Shown piece by piece: positions 20,469 to 31,234 of a stretch of DNA of 64,000 nt. The DNA is from Tranquillimonas alkanivorans. GTDB taxonomy: Bacteria; Pseudomonadota; Alphaproteobacteria; Rhodobacterales; Rhodobacteraceae. Made by a program: the position numbers and the translations under genes. Numbering within the stretch: the stretch's first letter is position 1; each line of letters begins with the position of its first letter. The notes under the pieces are model-generated. The model saw nothing but the letters and a program-made list of their open reading frames with translations, was not told the DNA's origin and made no database searches. The stretch covers positions 1 to 64,000 of the forward strand of contig NZ_FOXA01000011.1 in assembly GCF_900115595.1 (NCBI RefSeq), read 5' to 3'.

Positions 20469-22555
20469 TCAGCTCCGCCGAACAGCGTCACCCAGGTGAG
20501 CAGGACCGCGATCCCGAGCACCATGGCGAAGGCATAGTGGAACACGTACCCCGACTGCGCCCGGGCCGCGAGCCGCGTGAAGTAGGGCACGATGCCCATG
20601 GCCAGCCCGTTGATCCCGCCGTCGATCACGCCGCCGTCGCCGCGTCGCCACAGGAAGCGGCCGACCGACCGCGCTGGCCGCACGAAGATCACGTCGTAGA
20701 GCTCGTCGAAGTACCACTTGTTGAGAAGGAAAAGGTAGATCGGCCGCTGGTTCTCCGCGAGCTTCGCGGGCCAGTCCGGGCGGCGGATGTACATCTGATA
20801 GGCCAGCACGAGGCCGATGAGCATGGCGAAGAACGGCGACGCCTTGACCCAGACGGTGGCGTGGTGCGCCTCGTCCATCACGTGGTTGTCGGGATGGATG
20901 TAGATCGCTCCGGCGCCCGGGATCGGCACGTCCACCGCGCCGGTATTCTGAACCGGTTCGGTCACGGCCTCGGCCAGGTCCTGCTCTTCGCCGTGGTCGC
21001 CCTCGACCGTCTCGTGCACCACGGGGATGCCGAAGAACTCGTACACTTCCTCGTGCTCGCCGAAGAACGAACCGAACCAGATCATGCCCGAGAACACGGC
21101 CCCCAGCGCCAGCACACCGAGCGGCGCGAGCATCACCTTGGGCGACTCGTGCGCGTGATCGTGCGTGTGGCGGTTGCCGCGCGGTTCGCCGAAGAAGGTC
21201 AGGAACATCAGGCGCCAGGAATAGAAGCTCGTCATCGCGGCGGCGATCACCAGCAGCCAGAACGCATAGGTTCCCGCTCCCGAGTGTGCGCCCCAGGCGC
21301 TTTCGATGATCGCGTCCTTCGACAGGAAGCCGGCGAAGCCGATATGGGTCAGCGGGATGCCAACGCCGGTGATGGCGAGCGTCCCGATCATCATAGCCCA
21401 GAAGGTGTAGGGGAATTTCTTCCGCAGCCCACCGTAGTTCCGCATGTCCTGCTCGTGGTGCATCCCGTGGATGACAGAGCCGGCGCCAAGGAACAGCATC
21501 GCCTTGAAGAACGCGTGCGTGAAAAGGTGGAACATCGCGGCCGAGTAGACGCCCACGCCCGCGGCCACGAACATGTAGCCCAGCTGCGAACAGGTCGAGT
21601 AGGCGATCACGCGCTTGATGTCGTTCTGCACCAGACCCACCGTTGCCGCGAAGAACGCGGTCGTCGCCCCGAGGATCGTGATGAAGGCGGTCGCGGTGGG
21701 CGCGAACTCCATGATGGGCGACATGCGGCAGACCAGGAAGACCCCGGCGGTCACCATGGTCGCGGCGTGGATCAACGCCGACACCGGCGTCGGACCCTCC
21801 ATCGCGTCGGGCAGCCAAGTGTGCAGCAGAAGCTGCGCCGACTTGCCCATCGCGCCGATGAACAGAAGCAGCGCCACGACCTCGGCCGCGTTCCACTCGC
21901 CCCACAGGAATGTCAGTTGCGTCTGGGCGATCTCGGGCGCGGCGGCGAAGATCGTGTCGAAGTTGATCGAGTCGACCAGGAAGAAGAGAGCAAAGATGCC
22001 GAGCGCGAAGCCGAAGTCGCCGACCCGGTTTACCACGAAGGCCTTGATCGCCGCGGCGTTTGCCGACGGCTTGCGATAGTAGAACCCGATCAAAAGGTAC
22101 GAGGCGACGCCCACGCCTTCCCAGCCGAAGAACATCTGAACCAGGTTGTCGGCCGTCACCAGCATGAGCATGGCGAAGGTGAAGAACGACAGGTAGGCAA
22201 AGAAGCGCGGGCGATAAGGCTCGTCGTCGCGGAAGTTCGCGTCGTGCGCCATGTAGCCGAAGCTGTAGAGGTGCACGAGCGCCGAGACCGTGGTGACCAC
22301 GATCAGCATGATCGCCGTCAGCCGGTCCAGCCGGATGGCCCAGTCGGTTGACAGCGATCCGCTTTCGATCCAGCGCAGGATCTGGATCTGGTGGGTTTCG
22401 CCGTCATGGGCGAAGAACACGATCCACGACAGAAGGCAGGCAAGGAACAGTAGGCCGGTGGCCGTCCACTGCGCCGCCTTCTCGCCGATGAAGCGATGGC
22501 CGAAGCCGCAGATGATCGCACCGATCAGCGGCGCGAATAGGATGATGGTCGCCAC
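20465..22555 (-). CDS. nuoL: NADH-quinone oxidoreductase subunit L
   Basis: The distal antiporter-like subunit (ND5 homologue), 696 residues, carries the long lateral helix of the membrane arm. Conserved residues include E146 ([17 protein letters not shown]) and K238 (GAMGKSAQ), then [20 protein letters not shown]. The C-terminal 150 residues hold a charged loop and the amphipathic helix region. Translation begins at a GTG (22555) preceded by AAAGG. Confidence 0.96.
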   Translation of the reverse strand: MATIILFAPLIGAIICGFGHRFIGEKAAQWTATGLLFLACLLSWIVFFAHDGETHQIQILRWIESGSLSTDWAIRLDRLTAIMLIVVTTVSALVHLYSFGYMAHDANFRDDEPYRPRFFAYLSFFTFAMLMLVTADNLVQMFFGWEGVGVASYLLIGFYYRKPSANAAAIKAFVVNRVGDFGFALGIFALFFLVDSINFDTIFAAAPEIAQTQLTFLWGEWNAAEVVALLLFIGAMGKSAQLLLHTWLPDAMEGPTPVSALIHAATMVTAGVFLVCRMSPIMEFAPTATAFITILGATTAFFAATVGLVQNDIKRVIAYSTCSQLGYMFVAAGVGVYSAAMFHLFTHAFFKAMLFLGAGSVIHGMHHEQDMRNYGGLRKKFPYTFWAMMIGTLAITGVGIPLTHIGFAGFLSKDAIIESAWGAHSGAGTYAFWLLVIAAAMTSFYSWRLMFLTFFGEPRGNRHTHDHAHESPKVMLAPLGVLALGAVFSGMIWFGSFFGEHEEVYEFFGIPVVHETVEGDHGEEQDLAEAVTEPVQNTGAVDVPIPGAGAIYIHPDNHVMDEAHHATVWVKASPFFAMLIGLVLAYQMYIRRPDWPAKLAENQRPIYLFLLNKWYFDELYDVIFVRPARSVGRFLWRRGDGGVIDGGINGLAMGIVPYFTRLAARAQSGYVFHYAFAMVLGIAVLLTWVTLFGGAE

Positions 22556-22560
22556 GTCGA

Positions 22561-22866
22561 TCAGCCTTTCATCACGTTTACGTCTTCCACGTCGATCGTT
22601 CCGCGGTTGCGGAAGAAACAGACGAGGATAGCCAGGCCGATCGCCGCCTCGGCGGCGGCCACGGTCAGCACGAACAGGGTGAAGACCTGTCCGACCAGAT
22701 CGCCCAGATAGGCCGAGAAGGCCACCAGGTTGATGTTCACGGCCAGCAGCATCAGCTCGATCGACATCAGGATGATGATGATGTTCTTGCGGTTCAGGAA
22801 CAGGCCGAAGATGCCGATCACGAACAGCGCCGCGGCAACGCTGAGATAGTGTTCAAGTCCGATCAT
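22561..22866 (-). CDS. nuoK: NADH-quinone oxidoreductase subunit K
   Basis: This three-helix membrane subunit (ND4L homologue) of 101 residues is part of the proton path near the quinone site. The two intramembrane glutamates known from E. coli NuoK are present as E37 ([11 protein letters not shown]) and E73 ([11 protein letters not shown]). It lies five bases before the nuoL start, so translation is coupled. Confidence 0.96.
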   Translation of the reverse strand: MIGLEHYLSVAAALFVIGIFGLFLNRKNIIIILMSIELMLLAVNINLVAFSAYLGDLVGQVFTLFVLTVAAAEAAIGLAILVCFFRNRGTIDVEDVNVMKG

Positions 22867-22927
22867 CTGGTCCCGTCCTTTCCGATCCGTCCCGATGTTC
22901 CGTCACGTTTCACTCGTTCCGCCTGCG

Positions 22928-23542
22928 TCACAGCCCCTGCCCCGGTTTGACGTCCTTGAGTTCCATCGCCTTCTTCGGGTCGCGGTACATTTGCGCCAGC
23001 ACGTCCTGCCGCTTGACGTTTTCGCGGTGGCGCAGCGTCAGCACGATGGCCCCGATCATCGCCACCAGCAGCACGAGGCCGGCGAGCTGGAAGAGGATCA
23101 GGTAGTCGTCGTAAATGATCTGGCCCAGAAGCCGGGTGTTGTGCGTATCGCCGATCATCTCGGGCACGGCGAGGCGCAGCGCCTCGGCCTCTTCCGAGAC
23201 CTGCCAGACCCCGAAGGCCAGGCCCAGCTGCATCAGCACGACCACGCCGATCAGCAACGCCAGCGGCATGTACTTCGCCATCTCGGCCTTAAGCTCGGCA
23301 AAGTCGACGTCAAGCATCATGACCACGAAAAGGAACAGCACCGCGACGGCGCCGACATAGACGATGACCAGGAGCATCGCGACGAACTCGGCCCCCAGCA
23401 GCACGAAAAGCCCGGCCGAACTGAGGAAGGCGAGGATCAGCCAGAGCACCGAGTGCACGGGATGGCGCGCGATGACGGTGAACAGGCCGGCGGCCACCAC
23501 CGTGATCGCGAACAGGTAGAATGCGAAATCCGCGACGAACAT
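22928..23542 (-). CDS. nuoJ: NADH-quinone oxidoreductase subunit J
   Basis: This membrane subunit (ND6 homologue) of 204 residues has five predicted helices. The flexible third helix contains the characteristic [23 protein letters not shown]-type segment. It lies between nuoI and nuoK with gaps of 42 and 61 bases. The cytosolic C-terminal tail of about 40 residues is typical of alphaproteobacterial NuoJ. Confidence 0.95.
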   Translation of the reverse strand: MFVADFAFYLFAITVVAAGLFTVIARHPVHSVLWLILAFLSSAGLFVLLGAEFVAMLLVIVYVGAVAVLFLFVVMMLDVDFAELKAEMAKYMPLALLIGVVVLMQLGLAFGVWQVSEEAEALRLAVPEMIGDTHNTRLLGQIIYDDYLILFQLAGLVLLVAMIGAIVLTLRHRENVKRQDVLAQMYRDPKKAMELKDVKPGQGL

Positions 23543-23584
23543 TGTCTCGTTCCCTTGTCTTCCGGCCTCTGGCGGGCCGCTCGG

Positions 23585-24079
23585 TCAGCGGTAGGGCGCG
23601 TCCAGCTCGATGTTGCGCGCGATCTCGGCTTCCCACCGCTCGCCGTTCAACAGGAGCCGTTCCTTGTTGTAGTAGAGTTCTTCCCGCGTCTCAGTGGAGA
23701 ACTCGAAGTTTGGCCCCTCGACGATGGCATCCACCGGGCAGGCTTCCTGGCAGAACCCGCAATAGATGCACTTCGTCATGTCGATGTCGTAGCGCGTCGT
23801 GCGGCGGCTGCCGTCCTCGCGCGGCTCGGCGTCGATGGTGATGGCCTGCGCGGGGCAGATCGCCTCGCACAGCTTGCAGGCGATGCAGCGCTCTTCCCCG
23901 TTGGGATAGCGGCGCAGCGCGTGTTCGCCGCGAAACCGCGGCGACAGCGGCCCCTTCTCGTGCGGGTAGTTCACCGTCGCCTTGGGCGCGAAGAAATAGC
24001 GAAAGCCCAGGGCGAACCCCTTGAAGATGTCGAAGAGCAGGAAATAGCGCCCTGCCCGGGCATAGTCGATCTTGGCCAT
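23585..24079 (-). CDS. nuoI: NADH-quinone oxidoreductase subunit I
   Basis: This peripheral-arm ferredoxin-type subunit (TYKY homologue) of 164 residues carries two [4Fe-4S] clusters (N6a, N6b) that pass electrons towards NuoB. Two CxxCxxCxxxCP motifs are visible: C65-C68-C71-C75 and C104-C107-C110-C114. The ATG at 24079 lies two bases after the nuoH stop. A longer frame exists upstream but runs inside nuoH and is not used. Confidence 0.97.
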   Translation of the reverse strand: MAKIDYARAGRYFLLFDIFKGFALGFRYFFAPKATVNYPHEKGPLSPRFRGEHALRRYPNGEERCIACKLCEAICPAQAITIDAEPREDGSRRTTRYDIDMTKCIYCGFCQEACPVDAIVEGPNFEFSTETREELYYNKERLLLNGERWEAEIARNIELDAPYR

Positions 24080-24081
24080 GA

Positions 24082-25119
24082 TCAGCCTCCCACCATCCAG
24101 CGGGCATAGGCGCCGCCGAACAGTTCGAAATGAGCGAAGAAGGACACCAGCACCACCCAGGCCAGGCTGAAGGGCAGGAACACTTTCCAGCCCAGCCGCA
24201 TGAGCTGGTCGTAGCGATAGCGCGGGACGATGGCCTTCACCATCGCGAAGAGGAAGAAGAAGAACGCCATCTTGGCGACCATCCACAGCGCGCCGTCGGG
24301 CAGCCCCGGGATCGGCGACAGCCAGCCGCCGAAGAACAGCAGCGACGTCAGCGCGCACATCAGGAAGATCGCGATGTACTCGCCCGCCATGAACAGAAGG
24401 AACGGCGTCGAGGAGTATTCGACCTGGTAACCGGCGACGAGTTCGGATTCGGCCTCGGGCAGGTCGAAGGGCGGGCGGTTCGTCTCGGCCAGGCACGAGA
24501 TGAAGAACAGGAACACCATCGGCAGGTGCGGCAGCCAGTACCAGTTGAACAGGCCGAAATCGCCGTCCTGCGCCCGCACGATGTCACCGAAGTTCAGCGA
24601 CCCGGTCGAGATGATGACGCCCACGATGATCAGGCCGATCGACACTTCGTAGCTGATCATCTGCGCCGCCGAGCGCAGCGAACCCAGGAACGGGTACTTC
24701 GAGTTCGACGCCCAGCCGCCCATGATCACGCCATAGACCTCGAGCGAGGAGATGGCGAAGACGTACAGGATAGCCACGTTGATGTCCGCCAGCACCCAGG
24801 TGTCGTTGAACGGGATCACCGCCCAGGCGATCATCGCCAGCACAAACGACATCATCGGCGCCAGGAGGAACACGAAGCGGTCCGCCCCGGCCGGGATCAC
24901 GATCTCTTTCAGCACGTACTTGAGCGCGTCGGCCACCGATTGCAGGATGCCGAAGACGCCGACCACGTTCGGTCCGCGCCGCATCTGGACCGCGGCCCAG
25001 ATTTTGCGGTCGCCGTAGACCATGAACAGCAGCGAGATCATCACGAACCCGATGACAAGCAGCCCCTGCGCGGCGATCAGGAGCGTGATCCCCAGGCCCG
25101 TATCGAAGAAATCAGACAT
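24082..25119 (-). CDS. nuoH: NADH-quinone oxidoreductase subunit H
   Basis: This membrane subunit (ND1 homologue) of 345 residues and about eight helices forms the quinone entry chamber. The signature [20 protein letters not shown] covers residues 211-230. Its start lies just past a small lipoprotein gene that separates it from nuoG. Confidence 0.97.
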   Translation of the reverse strand: MSDFFDTGLGITLLIAAQGLLVIGFVMISLLFMVYGDRKIWAAVQMRRGPNVVGVFGILQSVADALKYVLKEIVIPAGADRFVFLLAPMMSFVLAMIAWAVIPFNDTWVLADINVAILYVFAISSLEVYGVIMGGWASNSKYPFLGSLRSAAQMISYEVSIGLIIVGVIISTGSLNFGDIVRAQDGDFGLFNWYWLPHLPMVFLFFISCLAETNRPPFDLPEAESELVAGYQVEYSSTPFLLFMAGEYIAIFLMCALTSLLFFGGWLSPIPGLPDGALWMVAKMAFFFFLFAMVKAIVPRYRYDQLMRLGWKVFLPFSLAWVVLVSFFAHFELFGGAYARWMVGG

Positions 25120-25125
25120 CCGTCC

Positions 25126-25524
25126 TCACACCGTCGGTATTCCGCTCGCGACGCAGGCCTCCACGACGACCTCGGCGTCGAGTGTCCTCGCCCCGTCGGG
25201 CAGCGTCGGCGAGACCGTGTAAACCGCATCTCCCCGCCAAAGGCCACCCTCTTCGTCCACATTCGTACGCACGTGTCGCGCGAAGCCGAAGCCCCGGATC
25301 AGCGCATACTGCGCCGCCGCGCACTCTGCATAGGCGCCCACGTCGTCCGCGCTTCGCGCGCCGCGCATCTCGACCAGGAAGTTGACCAGATCGGCGTCAA
25401 GCAGCCGCGTCTGGACCCCCTCGTACCTCGGAGCGAAGGCCGCCCGTGCGGCCTCCGGCCCGTCTGTTGCGCCCGTGCAGGCCGCCACCGCGCCCGCCAG
25501 GACCGTCGCGACAGAAGCCCGCAC
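25126..25524 (-). CDS. Small lipoprotein encoded between nuoG and nuoH
   Basis: The product has about 132 residues. The GTG at 25524 is chosen: GGAG lies 8 bases upstream, inside the 3' end of nuoG, so the gap to nuoG is only a few bases. The N-terminus is a lipoprotein signal (VLAGAVAAC with V-A-A-C lipobox). The mature part has two further Cys (YAECAAAQ and VVVEACVAS) spaced about 60 residues apart. I do not recognise a defined function. Similar small genes occur at this place in Rhodobacterales and may correspond to a DUF family (perhaps DUF6497). The tight position in the operon suggests coexpression with complex I. Confidence 0.65.
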   Translation of the reverse strand: MRASVATVLAGAVAACTGATDGPEAARAAFAPRYEGVQTRLLDADLVNFLVEMRGARSADDVGAYAECAAAQYALIRGFGFARHVRTNVDEEGGLWRGDAVYTVSPTLPDGARTLDAEVVVEACVASGIPTV

Positions 25525-25529
25525 GCCGC

Positions 25530-27551
25530 TTACTCCGCCGCGATCTGGCCCTGGACGCGCGCCTTGGCGTTCGCGCTGAGCTGCGCCATCAGCTGGCTTG
25601 CCCGGGTGATCGGGTTGACGAGGTAGTGGTCGGCCAGCGCCGGCGCGAAGGCCGCCAGCCCCGGCTCGGCCGCCGGCAGGGGCTGCCACGCGTTCTCGGG
25701 CACCTCGTCGATCAGCGACAGATGCGGATGCGCCGCCACCAGCGCCTTGCGCAGCTGCGCCAGCGAGTCAAACGGCAGCGCCTGCCCCATCTCGCCCGAC
25801 AGCGCCCGAAGGATCGCCCAGTTCTCCTTGGCCTCGCCCGGTGCGAAGCCGGCACGCAGCGCAAGCTGCGGGCGCCCCTCGGTGTTGACGAACAGTCCCT
25901 GTTCCTCGGTCCAGGCGGCGGCGGGCAGGATCACGTCGGCGCGGTGCGCGCCCCGGTCGCCGTGGCTGCCCTGGTAGATCACGAAGGGGCCGTCGGCGAT
26001 CTCGATCTCGTCGGCGCCGAGGTTGAAGACAACCTCCGCCCCGTCCAGCGCACCCTCGACGCCGCCCTCGCTCACGGCGTCGACGTCCATCGCGCCCACG
26101 CGGCCGGCGGCGGTGTGCAGGACAAGCAGACCTGAATTCGACGCCTCGGCCATCTTCATCGCCTGGCTCAGCACCGCCTCGCCATCGGCACGGCGCAGCG
26201 CGCCCTGCCCGACGATCACGACGCTCGGCTTCGCCTTCGCCTCGTCGCTGACCTGCTCGTCGGACATGCGCGCCAGCGCGTCCGGGGTGTCACCGGCGTG
26301 GTAGTAGTCGTAGGTTAGGTCGACCTTCGGGCCGACCATCGCGACCTCGGCCCCGCGCAGCCACGCCTTGCGGATGCGCGCGTTGAGGACCGGCGCCTCG
26401 TGCCGGGGATTCGTGCCCACCAGCAGGATCATCTTCGCTTCGTCGATATCCTCGATCGACGCCGTCCCGACGTACGCCGAGCGGTTGCCGGCCGGCAGCT
26501 TGGCGCCGTCCGTGCGGCACTCGACGCGGCCGCCCTGCCCCTCGACCAGTTGCTTGAGCGCGTACGCTGCCTCGACCGAGGCCAAGTCGCCGACGAGCCC
26601 CGCGACGGTCTTGCCCTTCATCGCGTTTGCCGCCTTCGACAGCGCCTCGGGCCAGGTGGCGGGGCGCAACTTGCCGTTCTCGCGCACGTAGGGCCGATCG
26701 AGCCGCTGGCGGCGCAGCCCGTCCCAGACGAAGCGCGACCGGTCGGCCAGCCATTCCTCGTTGATGCCGTCGTGGTTGCGCGGCAGGATGCGCATGACCT
26801 CGCGCCCCTTGGTATCCACGCGGGTGTTCGAGCCGAGCGCGTCCATCACGTCGATCGTCTCGGTCTTCGACAGCTCCCACGGACGCGCGGTGAAGGCATA
26901 GGGCTTCGACGTCAGCGCGCCCACCGGGCACAGGTCGATGATGTTGCCCTGCATCTCGGAATCGAGCGTCGCGCCAAGATACGACGTGATCTCGGAATCC
27001 TCGCCACGGCCGGTCTGGCCGAGTTCGGGGATGCCGGCGACCTCAGTGATGAACCGGACGCAGCGCGTGCACGAGATGCAGCGCGTCATGTGCGTGCCGA
27101 CAAGCGGCCCGAGATCGAGGTTGGCCACCGCCCGCTTCGGCTCGCGGTAACGCGAGAAGTCGACGCCGTAGGCCATCGCCTGGTCCTGCAGGTCGCACTC
27201 GCCGCCCTGGTCGCAGATGGGGCAATCGAGCGGGTGGTTGATGAGCAGGAACTCCATCACCCCTTCGCGCGCCTTCTTCACCATCGGCGAGTTGGTCTTC
27301 ACCTCGGGCGGCGCGCCTTCGGGCCCCGGGCGCAGGTCGCGGACCTGCATGGCGCAGGACGCGGCGGGCTTCGGCGGGCCGCCGACAACCTCGACCAGAC
27401 ACATCCGGCAGTTACCGGCGATCGACAGACGCTCGTGATAGCAGAAGCGCGGGATCTCGATGCCCGCTTCCTCGCACGCCTGGATCAGCGTCATGGCGGG
27501 ATCGACCTCGATCTCGCGCCCGTCGATGATGATTTTCCGGAGGTCGCTCAT
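25530..27551 (-). CDS. nuoG: NADH-quinone oxidoreductase subunit G
   Basis: The large peripheral-arm subunit (75 kDa homologue), 673 residues. The N-terminal ferredoxin domain holds the [2Fe-2S] ligands C37, C48, C51 and C66. The His-ligated [4Fe-4S] set is H106, C110, C113 and C119, and a third cluster uses C158, C161, C164 and C208. A molybdopterin-oxidoreductase-like domain without cofactor follows. The length fits the mitochondrial-type subunit (about 690), shorter than the 900-residue E. coli form. It lies directly after a 71-residue gene on the same strand. Confidence 0.97.
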   Translation of the reverse strand: MSDLRKIIIDGREIEVDPAMTLIQACEEAGIEIPRFCYHERLSIAGNCRMCLVEVVGGPPKPAASCAMQVRDLRPGPEGAPPEVKTNSPMVKKAREGVMEFLLINHPLDCPICDQGGECDLQDQAMAYGVDFSRYREPKRAVANLDLGPLVGTHMTRCISCTRCVRFITEVAGIPELGQTGRGEDSEITSYLGATLDSEMQGNIIDLCPVGALTSKPYAFTARPWELSKTETIDVMDALGSNTRVDTKGREVMRILPRNHDGINEEWLADRSRFVWDGLRRQRLDRPYVRENGKLRPATWPEALSKAANAMKGKTVAGLVGDLASVEAAYALKQLVEGQGGRVECRTDGAKLPAGNRSAYVGTASIEDIDEAKMILLVGTNPRHEAPVLNARIRKAWLRGAEVAMVGPKVDLTYDYYHAGDTPDALARMSDEQVSDEAKAKPSVVIVGQGALRRADGEAVLSQAMKMAEASNSGLLVLHTAAGRVGAMDVDAVSEGGVEGALDGAEVVFNLGADEIEIADGPFVIYQGSHGDRGAHRADVILPAAAWTEEQGLFVNTEGRPQLALRAGFAPGEAKENWAILRALSGEMGQALPFDSLAQLRKALVAAHPHLSLIDEVPENAWQPLPAAEPGLAAFAPALADHYLVNPITRASQLMAQLSANAKARVQGQIAAE

Positions 27552-27552
27552 T

Positions 27553-27768
27553 CTATGCCTCTATCTCCGCCGCCAGCCGAAGCGATGCGCCGCCCTGCGG
27601 CGCCCCCCGGTCCTGCGACCCGTTGTCCTGCGCCGACGACCGTTCACCGCATCCCAGTTCGGCCCGCGTCACCTGGAGGACGCGCTCGATCCGGCCAAGC
27701 CGCGCCCGGATCGACCGGGACTCGCCCGGCCGCCGCGAAAAGGGGACCACGTTGTCGGACACCGTCAT
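27553..27768 (-). CDS. Small soluble protein upstream of nuoG
   Basis: A 71-residue product, not recognised. It begins [19 protein letters not shown], has a basic, helix-prone middle ([19 protein letters not shown]) and a hydrophilic, Gln/Gly-rich stretch. No signal peptide or membrane helix is seen. It ends one base before the nuoG start, so it is probably translated with it. The reading frame and the tight spacing support it; the shortness keeps confidence moderate. Confidence 0.5.
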   Translation of the reverse strand: MTVSDNVVPFSRRPGESRSIRARLGRIERVLQVTRAELGCGERSSAQDNGSQDRGAPQGGASLRLAAEIEA

Positions 27769-27807
27769 GCGCCGTATCCCTTCAGAACTCGTAAACCGCG
27801 CCGCGCC

Positions 27808-28119
27808 TCACCGGCAGACGCCCTTGAACATGTACCCGCTGATCCGGACGTCGGCGTAGCGGTCGACGTCGGTGAAGCTAATCTTGTTCGTGTCGAACGC
27901 GTCGAGGCAGTAGGCCCCCGCGGTCCGGATGGCAACGGCCCGCGCAGAGTCGAGCGTCGCGATGTTGGGATAGATCCACACTCCGAAGCTGCCGTCCGCG
28001 TCCCTGAGGACCAGGTGGCCCTGCGGGTCATCCCAAGCCCCCGGGATCATCGACACGTCGTGGGCGAAGGCCCCGGCGGGAAGCACGGCGAGTGCGGCGG
28101 ACATCAGGATTCGGCGCAT
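27808..28119 (-). CDS. Small exported protein with two cysteines
   Basis: A 103-residue product. A signal peptide (ILMSAALAVLPAGAFA, cleavage likely before HDVSM) is followed by a small domain of about 85 residues with AGAYCLDAF and a C-terminal FKGVCR. The two Cys could form a disulphide in the periplasm. The end resembles that of the 29011-29358 lipoprotein (RYCLGTF ... FQGRC). The ATG at 28119 has GAGGAG at good spacing; the GTG six bases upstream would be too close. It lies two bases after the preceding gene. The function is unknown. Confidence 0.65.
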   Translation of the reverse strand: MRRILMSAALAVLPAGAFAHDVSMIPGAWDDPQGHLVLRDADGSFGVWIYPNIATLDSARAVAIRTAGAYCLDAFDTNKISFTDVDRYADVRISGYMFKGVCR

Positions 28120-28121
28120 GG

Positions 28122-28529
28122 TCACTTACTCCTCAGCAGTCGCCCGGCCGCGGTGTCGCGGGCGATTTCCTCGCGCCCCACGGCGCAATAGCCCTCCGGG
28201 TTCGCCGGTGTGGCGCCTCGGGCGGCGAGGTCGGCGCGGATGCGATCCTCCAGCGCATTCTTGGCGGCCTTCGCGTGCTGGAGGGCGTCGATCTGCTGTT
28301 CGCTGTAGCCGGCCTCGCGCGCATAGCTCTTCAGCGAATTCAGGTAGCTCCAGGCGCGGATGAGACGAGGCGAGATCGTCGGGCAATTCTTCCGGATCTC
28401 GTCGGCCAGCCCTATAGCGTAGAAGCCCTGAACCACGACCGGGTTCTTCTCGATCGGGGGGAGCGCGGCGGCCGCGCCCGGGGTGGCCAGCGCCACGGCC
28501 AGCAAGGCGGCTTTTATGGTGATGCTCAT
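28122..28529 (-). CDS. Small exported protein, possibly DUF5333
   Basis: The 135-residue product has an N-terminal signal peptide (ITIKAALLAVALATPGAAAA) and a helical mature domain: LPPIEKNPVVVQGFYAIGLA, then IRKNCPTIS and a C-terminal GYCAVGREEI. Two Cys are present. I think this corresponds to DUF5333, a family I associate with nuo loci of Rhodobacterales, but this is from memory. The ATG at 28529 is chosen because GGAG lies six bases upstream; an ATG at 28541 is less well placed. It overlaps nothing and is followed at two bases by the next exported protein. Confidence 0.7.
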   Translation of the reverse strand: MSITIKAALLAVALATPGAAAALPPIEKNPVVVQGFYAIGLADEIRKNCPTISPRLIRAWSYLNSLKSYAREAGYSEQQIDALQHAKAAKNALEDRIRADLAARGATPANPEGYCAVGREEIARDTAAGRLLRSK

Positions 28530-28638
28530 GCTCTGCTCCATGTTCGGTCCGGCTGTCCGCACACTCCGAAGCTTCGCCCGTGGCCGGGGTCGTCCCCTCT
28601 TGGCGCGTTCGGCCCGAATATGCAAGGCGGCGCGCCGA

Positions 28639-28920
28639 TCAGCCGCGCGCGTCCTCGGGGTTCGGACCCGGCACATCGCGCGCCTGGTCCATCTTCAGCT
28701 CGGCCGGCGTCTCGCCCTTGGCGCGGGCGATCATCGCCTCGACCCGCGGCGCGGCGACCACGCTGATCAGCGGCACGGTCAGCGCGGTCGAGATCAGTAT
28801 CTCGAGCCACAGCGGCACCTCGATGCCGAACCAGACGAACAGATAGCTGAACAGCAGGACGCTGGGATAGACGCAAAGCCAGATGAGAAAGCTCAGGACG
28901 AATTGATCGCGCTTGGTCAC
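28639..28920 (-). CDS. Small two-helix membrane protein in the nuo operon
   Basis: A 93-residue product with two predicted helices (VLSFLIWLCVYPSVLLFSYL and about 40-62, ILISTALTVPLISVVAAP) and a charged, acidic tail ending NPEDARG. The pattern resembles DUF2798-type proteins of unknown role. The GTG at 28920 is preferred, with AAAGG seven bases upstream; an in-frame start at 28986 would add an unlikely basic leader. It lies between nuoF and nuoG. Confidence 0.6.
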   Translation of the reverse strand: MTKRDQFVLSFLIWLCVYPSVLLFSYLFVWFGIEVPLWLEILISTALTVPLISVVAAPRVEAMIARAKGETPAELKMDQARDVPGPNPEDARG

Positions 28921-29010
28921 GGAGGGGCCTTTCGGTGTGCGAGGGTTTCCGCCCCGCGAGCATAGCGCGCCACGTGCCCGCGTCACGCCCTACCCGCGCC
29001 TCGCCCCGCG

Positions 29011-29358
29011 TCAGCGCGCGGTGCAGCGCCCTTGGAAGGTGAGAACCGAACCGTCGCGCGCCGCGGCCCAGTCGCCGGTCGCGGGGTCGCGCACCCACGT
29101 CTTGTCCGAAGCCCCGAAGGTCCCGAGGCAATAGCGCGTCGCCTCGAACCGCACGGCTTCTCGTACGGCGTCGACGCCGGCGGTCCCGGCATCGACCGCG
29201 ACGGCGAATTTGCGCGACATGCTGTCGGCCAGAAGCTCGGCCTCGAACGGGAAGGCCACTTCGCTTGCCATCCGCGTGCCGCCGATGCCCAGCCGGTCGC
29301 CGATCCCGCAGGCCGGAAGCAGCGCCACCAGCAGAAGAGAGACCGCCGCGCGCCTCAT
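29011..29358 (-). CDS. Small lipoprotein overlapping nuoF
   Basis: A 115-residue product. A lipobox ends the signal peptide ([10 protein letters not shown], Cys17). The mature domain has [17 protein letters not shown] and ends FQGRCTAR, giving a Cys pair about 35 residues apart. The ATG overlaps the nuoF stop (ATGA), so translation is coupled to NuoF. It resembles the exported protein at 27808-28119 in the second half. The function is unknown; it is predicted to be anchored at a membrane facing the periplasm. Confidence 0.7.
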   Translation of the reverse strand: MRRAAVSLLLVALLPACGIGDRLGIGGTRMASEVAFPFEAELLADSMSRKFAVAVDAGTAGVDAVREAVRFEATRYCLGTFGASDKTWVRDPATGDWAAARDGSVLTFQGRCTAR

Positions 29359-30650
29359 TCCGCGGCGACGGCGCTGACGCGGCCGGTGCGCTTGTGCTTG
29401 ATGCGGTCCTCGATCTCGTCCCGGAAGTGCCGGATCAGGCCCTGGATCGGCCAGGCAGCCGCGTCGCCGAGCGCGCAGATCGTGTGCCCCTCGACCTGCT
29501 TGGTCACGTCGAGCAGCATGTCGATCTCGGCCGGCTCGGCGTCGCCCTTCACCAGGCGGTCCATGACGCGCATCATCCAGCCCGTACCCTCGCGGCACGG
29601 CGTGCACTGGCCGCAGCTTTCGTGCTTGTAGAACTTCGACAACCGCCAGATCGCCTTGATGATGTCCGTGGACTGATCCATCACGATCACCGCCGCCGTG
29701 CCCAGGCCCGAGCGCTGCTCCTTGAGCCAGTCGAAATCCATGATGCCCTCGCGCATCACGCTGCCGGGCAGAAGCGGGACTGAGGAGCCTCCGGGGATCA
29801 CGGCCTTGAGGTTGTCCCAGCCGCCACGGATGCCGCCGCAGTGCCGGTCGATCAGTTCCTCGAACGAGATCGACATCTCTTCCTCGACCACGCAGGGGTT
29901 GTTCACGTGACCCGACACGGCGAAGACCTTGGTGCCCGCGTTGTTCGGACGACCGAAGCCCGCGAACCACTCGGGCCCGCGCCGCAGGATCGTGGGGACG
30001 ACCGCAATCGACTCGACGTTGTTCACCGTGGTCGGGCACCCATACAAGCCTGCGCCCGCCGGGAAGGGCGGCTTCATGCGCGGCATGCCCTTCTTGCCTT
30101 CGAGGCTTTCCAGCAGCGCCGTTTCCTCGCCGCAGATATAGGCGCCCGCGCCGTGGTGCAGGTACAGGTCGAAGTCCCAGCCCGACCCGGCGGCGTTGCG
30201 GCCCAGCAGCCCGGCATCGTAGGCCTCGTCGATGGCGGCCTGAAGCGCCTCGCGTTCGCGGATGTACTCGCCGCGGATATAGATATAGCAGGCATGCGCG
30301 TTCATGGCGAACGACGCGATCAGGCAGCCCTCGATCAGCGTGTGCGGATCGTGGCGCATGATCTCGCGGTCCTTGCAGGTGCCCGGCTCGGATTCGTCCG
30401 CGTTCACCACAAGATAGGCCGGGCGCCCGTCACTCTCCTTCGGCATGAAGGACCACTTGAGCCCCGTCGGAAAACCCGCGCCGCCACGCCCGCGCAGGCC
30501 GCTGGCCTTCATCTGGTCGATGACCCAGTCCCGCCCCTTGCCGATGATCCCGGCGGTGCCGTCCCAGTGGCCGCGCTTCCTCGCGCCTGCGAGCGTGCGC
30601 TCGTGCATGCCGTAGAGGTTGGTGAAAATGCGGTCCTGATCGCTCAGCAT
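29355..30650 (-). CDS. nuoF: NADH-quinone oxidoreductase subunit F
   Basis: The NADH-oxidising subunit (51 kDa homologue), 431 residues. The NADH-binding loop [13 protein letters not shown] lies at 51-63 and the FMN site NADESEPGT at 83-91. The N3 [4Fe-4S] ligands are C346, C349, C352 and C392. The length is normal. Upstream on the same strand are two tiny membrane-protein genes that separate it from nuoE. Confidence 0.97.
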   Translation of the reverse strand: MLSDQDRIFTNLYGMHERTLAGARKRGHWDGTAGIIGKGRDWVIDQMKASGLRGRGGAGFPTGLKWSFMPKESDGRPAYLVVNADESEPGTCKDREIMRHDPHTLIEGCLIASFAMNAHACYIYIRGEYIREREALQAAIDEAYDAGLLGRNAAGSGWDFDLYLHHGAGAYICGEETALLESLEGKKGMPRMKPPFPAGAGLYGCPTTVNNVESIAVVPTILRRGPEWFAGFGRPNNAGTKVFAVSGHVNNPCVVEEEMSISFEELIDRHCGGIRGGWDNLKAVIPGGSSVPLLPGSVMREGIMDFDWLKEQRSGLGTAAVIVMDQSTDIIKAIWRLSKFYKHESCGQCTPCREGTGWMMRVMDRLVKGDAEPAEIDMLLDVTKQVEGHTICALGDAAAWPIQGLIRHFRDEIEDRIKHKRTGRVSAVAAE

Positions 30651-30663
30651 GTCGAACCCGTTC

Positions 30664-30888
30664 CTAGTTGTCCCGGCGCTTGCGCCAGATCTGATATGTC
30701 ACGATGAGCGCCCAGACGAATCCCGCCAGCGCCAGCAGGTCGAAGAGGAAGACGAAACGCGCCGGCAGGCCCAGTTCGCCGCCCAGCCACTGCCCCGCCA
30801 TCCACAGGATCATCACCGCGGCGATCACGATCGCCACGAGCCGCGCCTGCCGCGCGAGTGCCCTGTCGTCGTCCCGGCCCTCGGCCAT
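30664..30888 (-). CDS. Two-helix membrane protein, possibly DUF5337
   Basis: A 74-residue product with an acidic, charged start ([14 protein letters not shown]), two helices ([20 protein letters not shown] and [20 protein letters not shown]) and a basic end (QIWRKRRDN). The ATG at 30888 has AAAGG eight bases upstream; a start 39 bases further up is in frame but weaker. I associate this form with DUF5337 near nuoE/nuoF in Rhodobacterales, from memory. It ends 13 bases before nuoF. Confidence 0.65.
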   Translation of the reverse strand: MAEGRDDDRALARQARLVAIVIAAVMILWMAGQWLGGELGLPARFVFLFDLLALAGFVWALIVTYQIWRKRRDN

Positions 30889-30947
30889 CGCGTCTGCCTT
30901 TCCGCGCCGCCGCCCCGGCGGCGCCATTCATCATCGTTGTCCGGCGC

Positions 30948-31184
30948 CTATTCCGACCGGTTCACCGGTCCGCGCCTTGCCTCCAGGTCCACCGGCCGCT
31001 GCGGCCTGCGGTGAAAGCCAAGGTAGAGCACCAGCGCCACCACCGCGGCCACCGCCAGCGCAAGGAAGAAAGCCGGCGAAAAGGTGAAACCGCCGATCAC
31101 GGTCAGCAAGAGGTAGGCCACCACGAAGACGGTCGCGGCGAGCGTGCCCGTCAGTATCAGCGTGCCCCGGGTCTGCTTGGCCAT
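30948..31184 (-). CDS. Small two-helix membrane protein after nuoE
   Basis: A 78-residue product with two long hydrophobic helices (about 8-32, LILTGTLAATVFVVAYLLL; and about 36-57) and a basic C-terminal tail with RRPQRP. It is not recognised. It lies 50 bases after nuoE and 59 bases before the next small gene, on the same strand. Its size and topology match the other tiny membrane proteins of this operon. Confidence 0.6.
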   Translation of the reverse strand: MAKQTRGTLILTGTLAATVFVVAYLLLTVIGGFTFSPAFFLALAVAAVVALVLYLGFHRRPQRPVDLEARRGPVNRSE

Positions 31185-31234
31185 GCGCTCTCTCCTTCGC
31201 GTCTTGCCGCTCCGGACCGTAATCTAGCGCCCGA

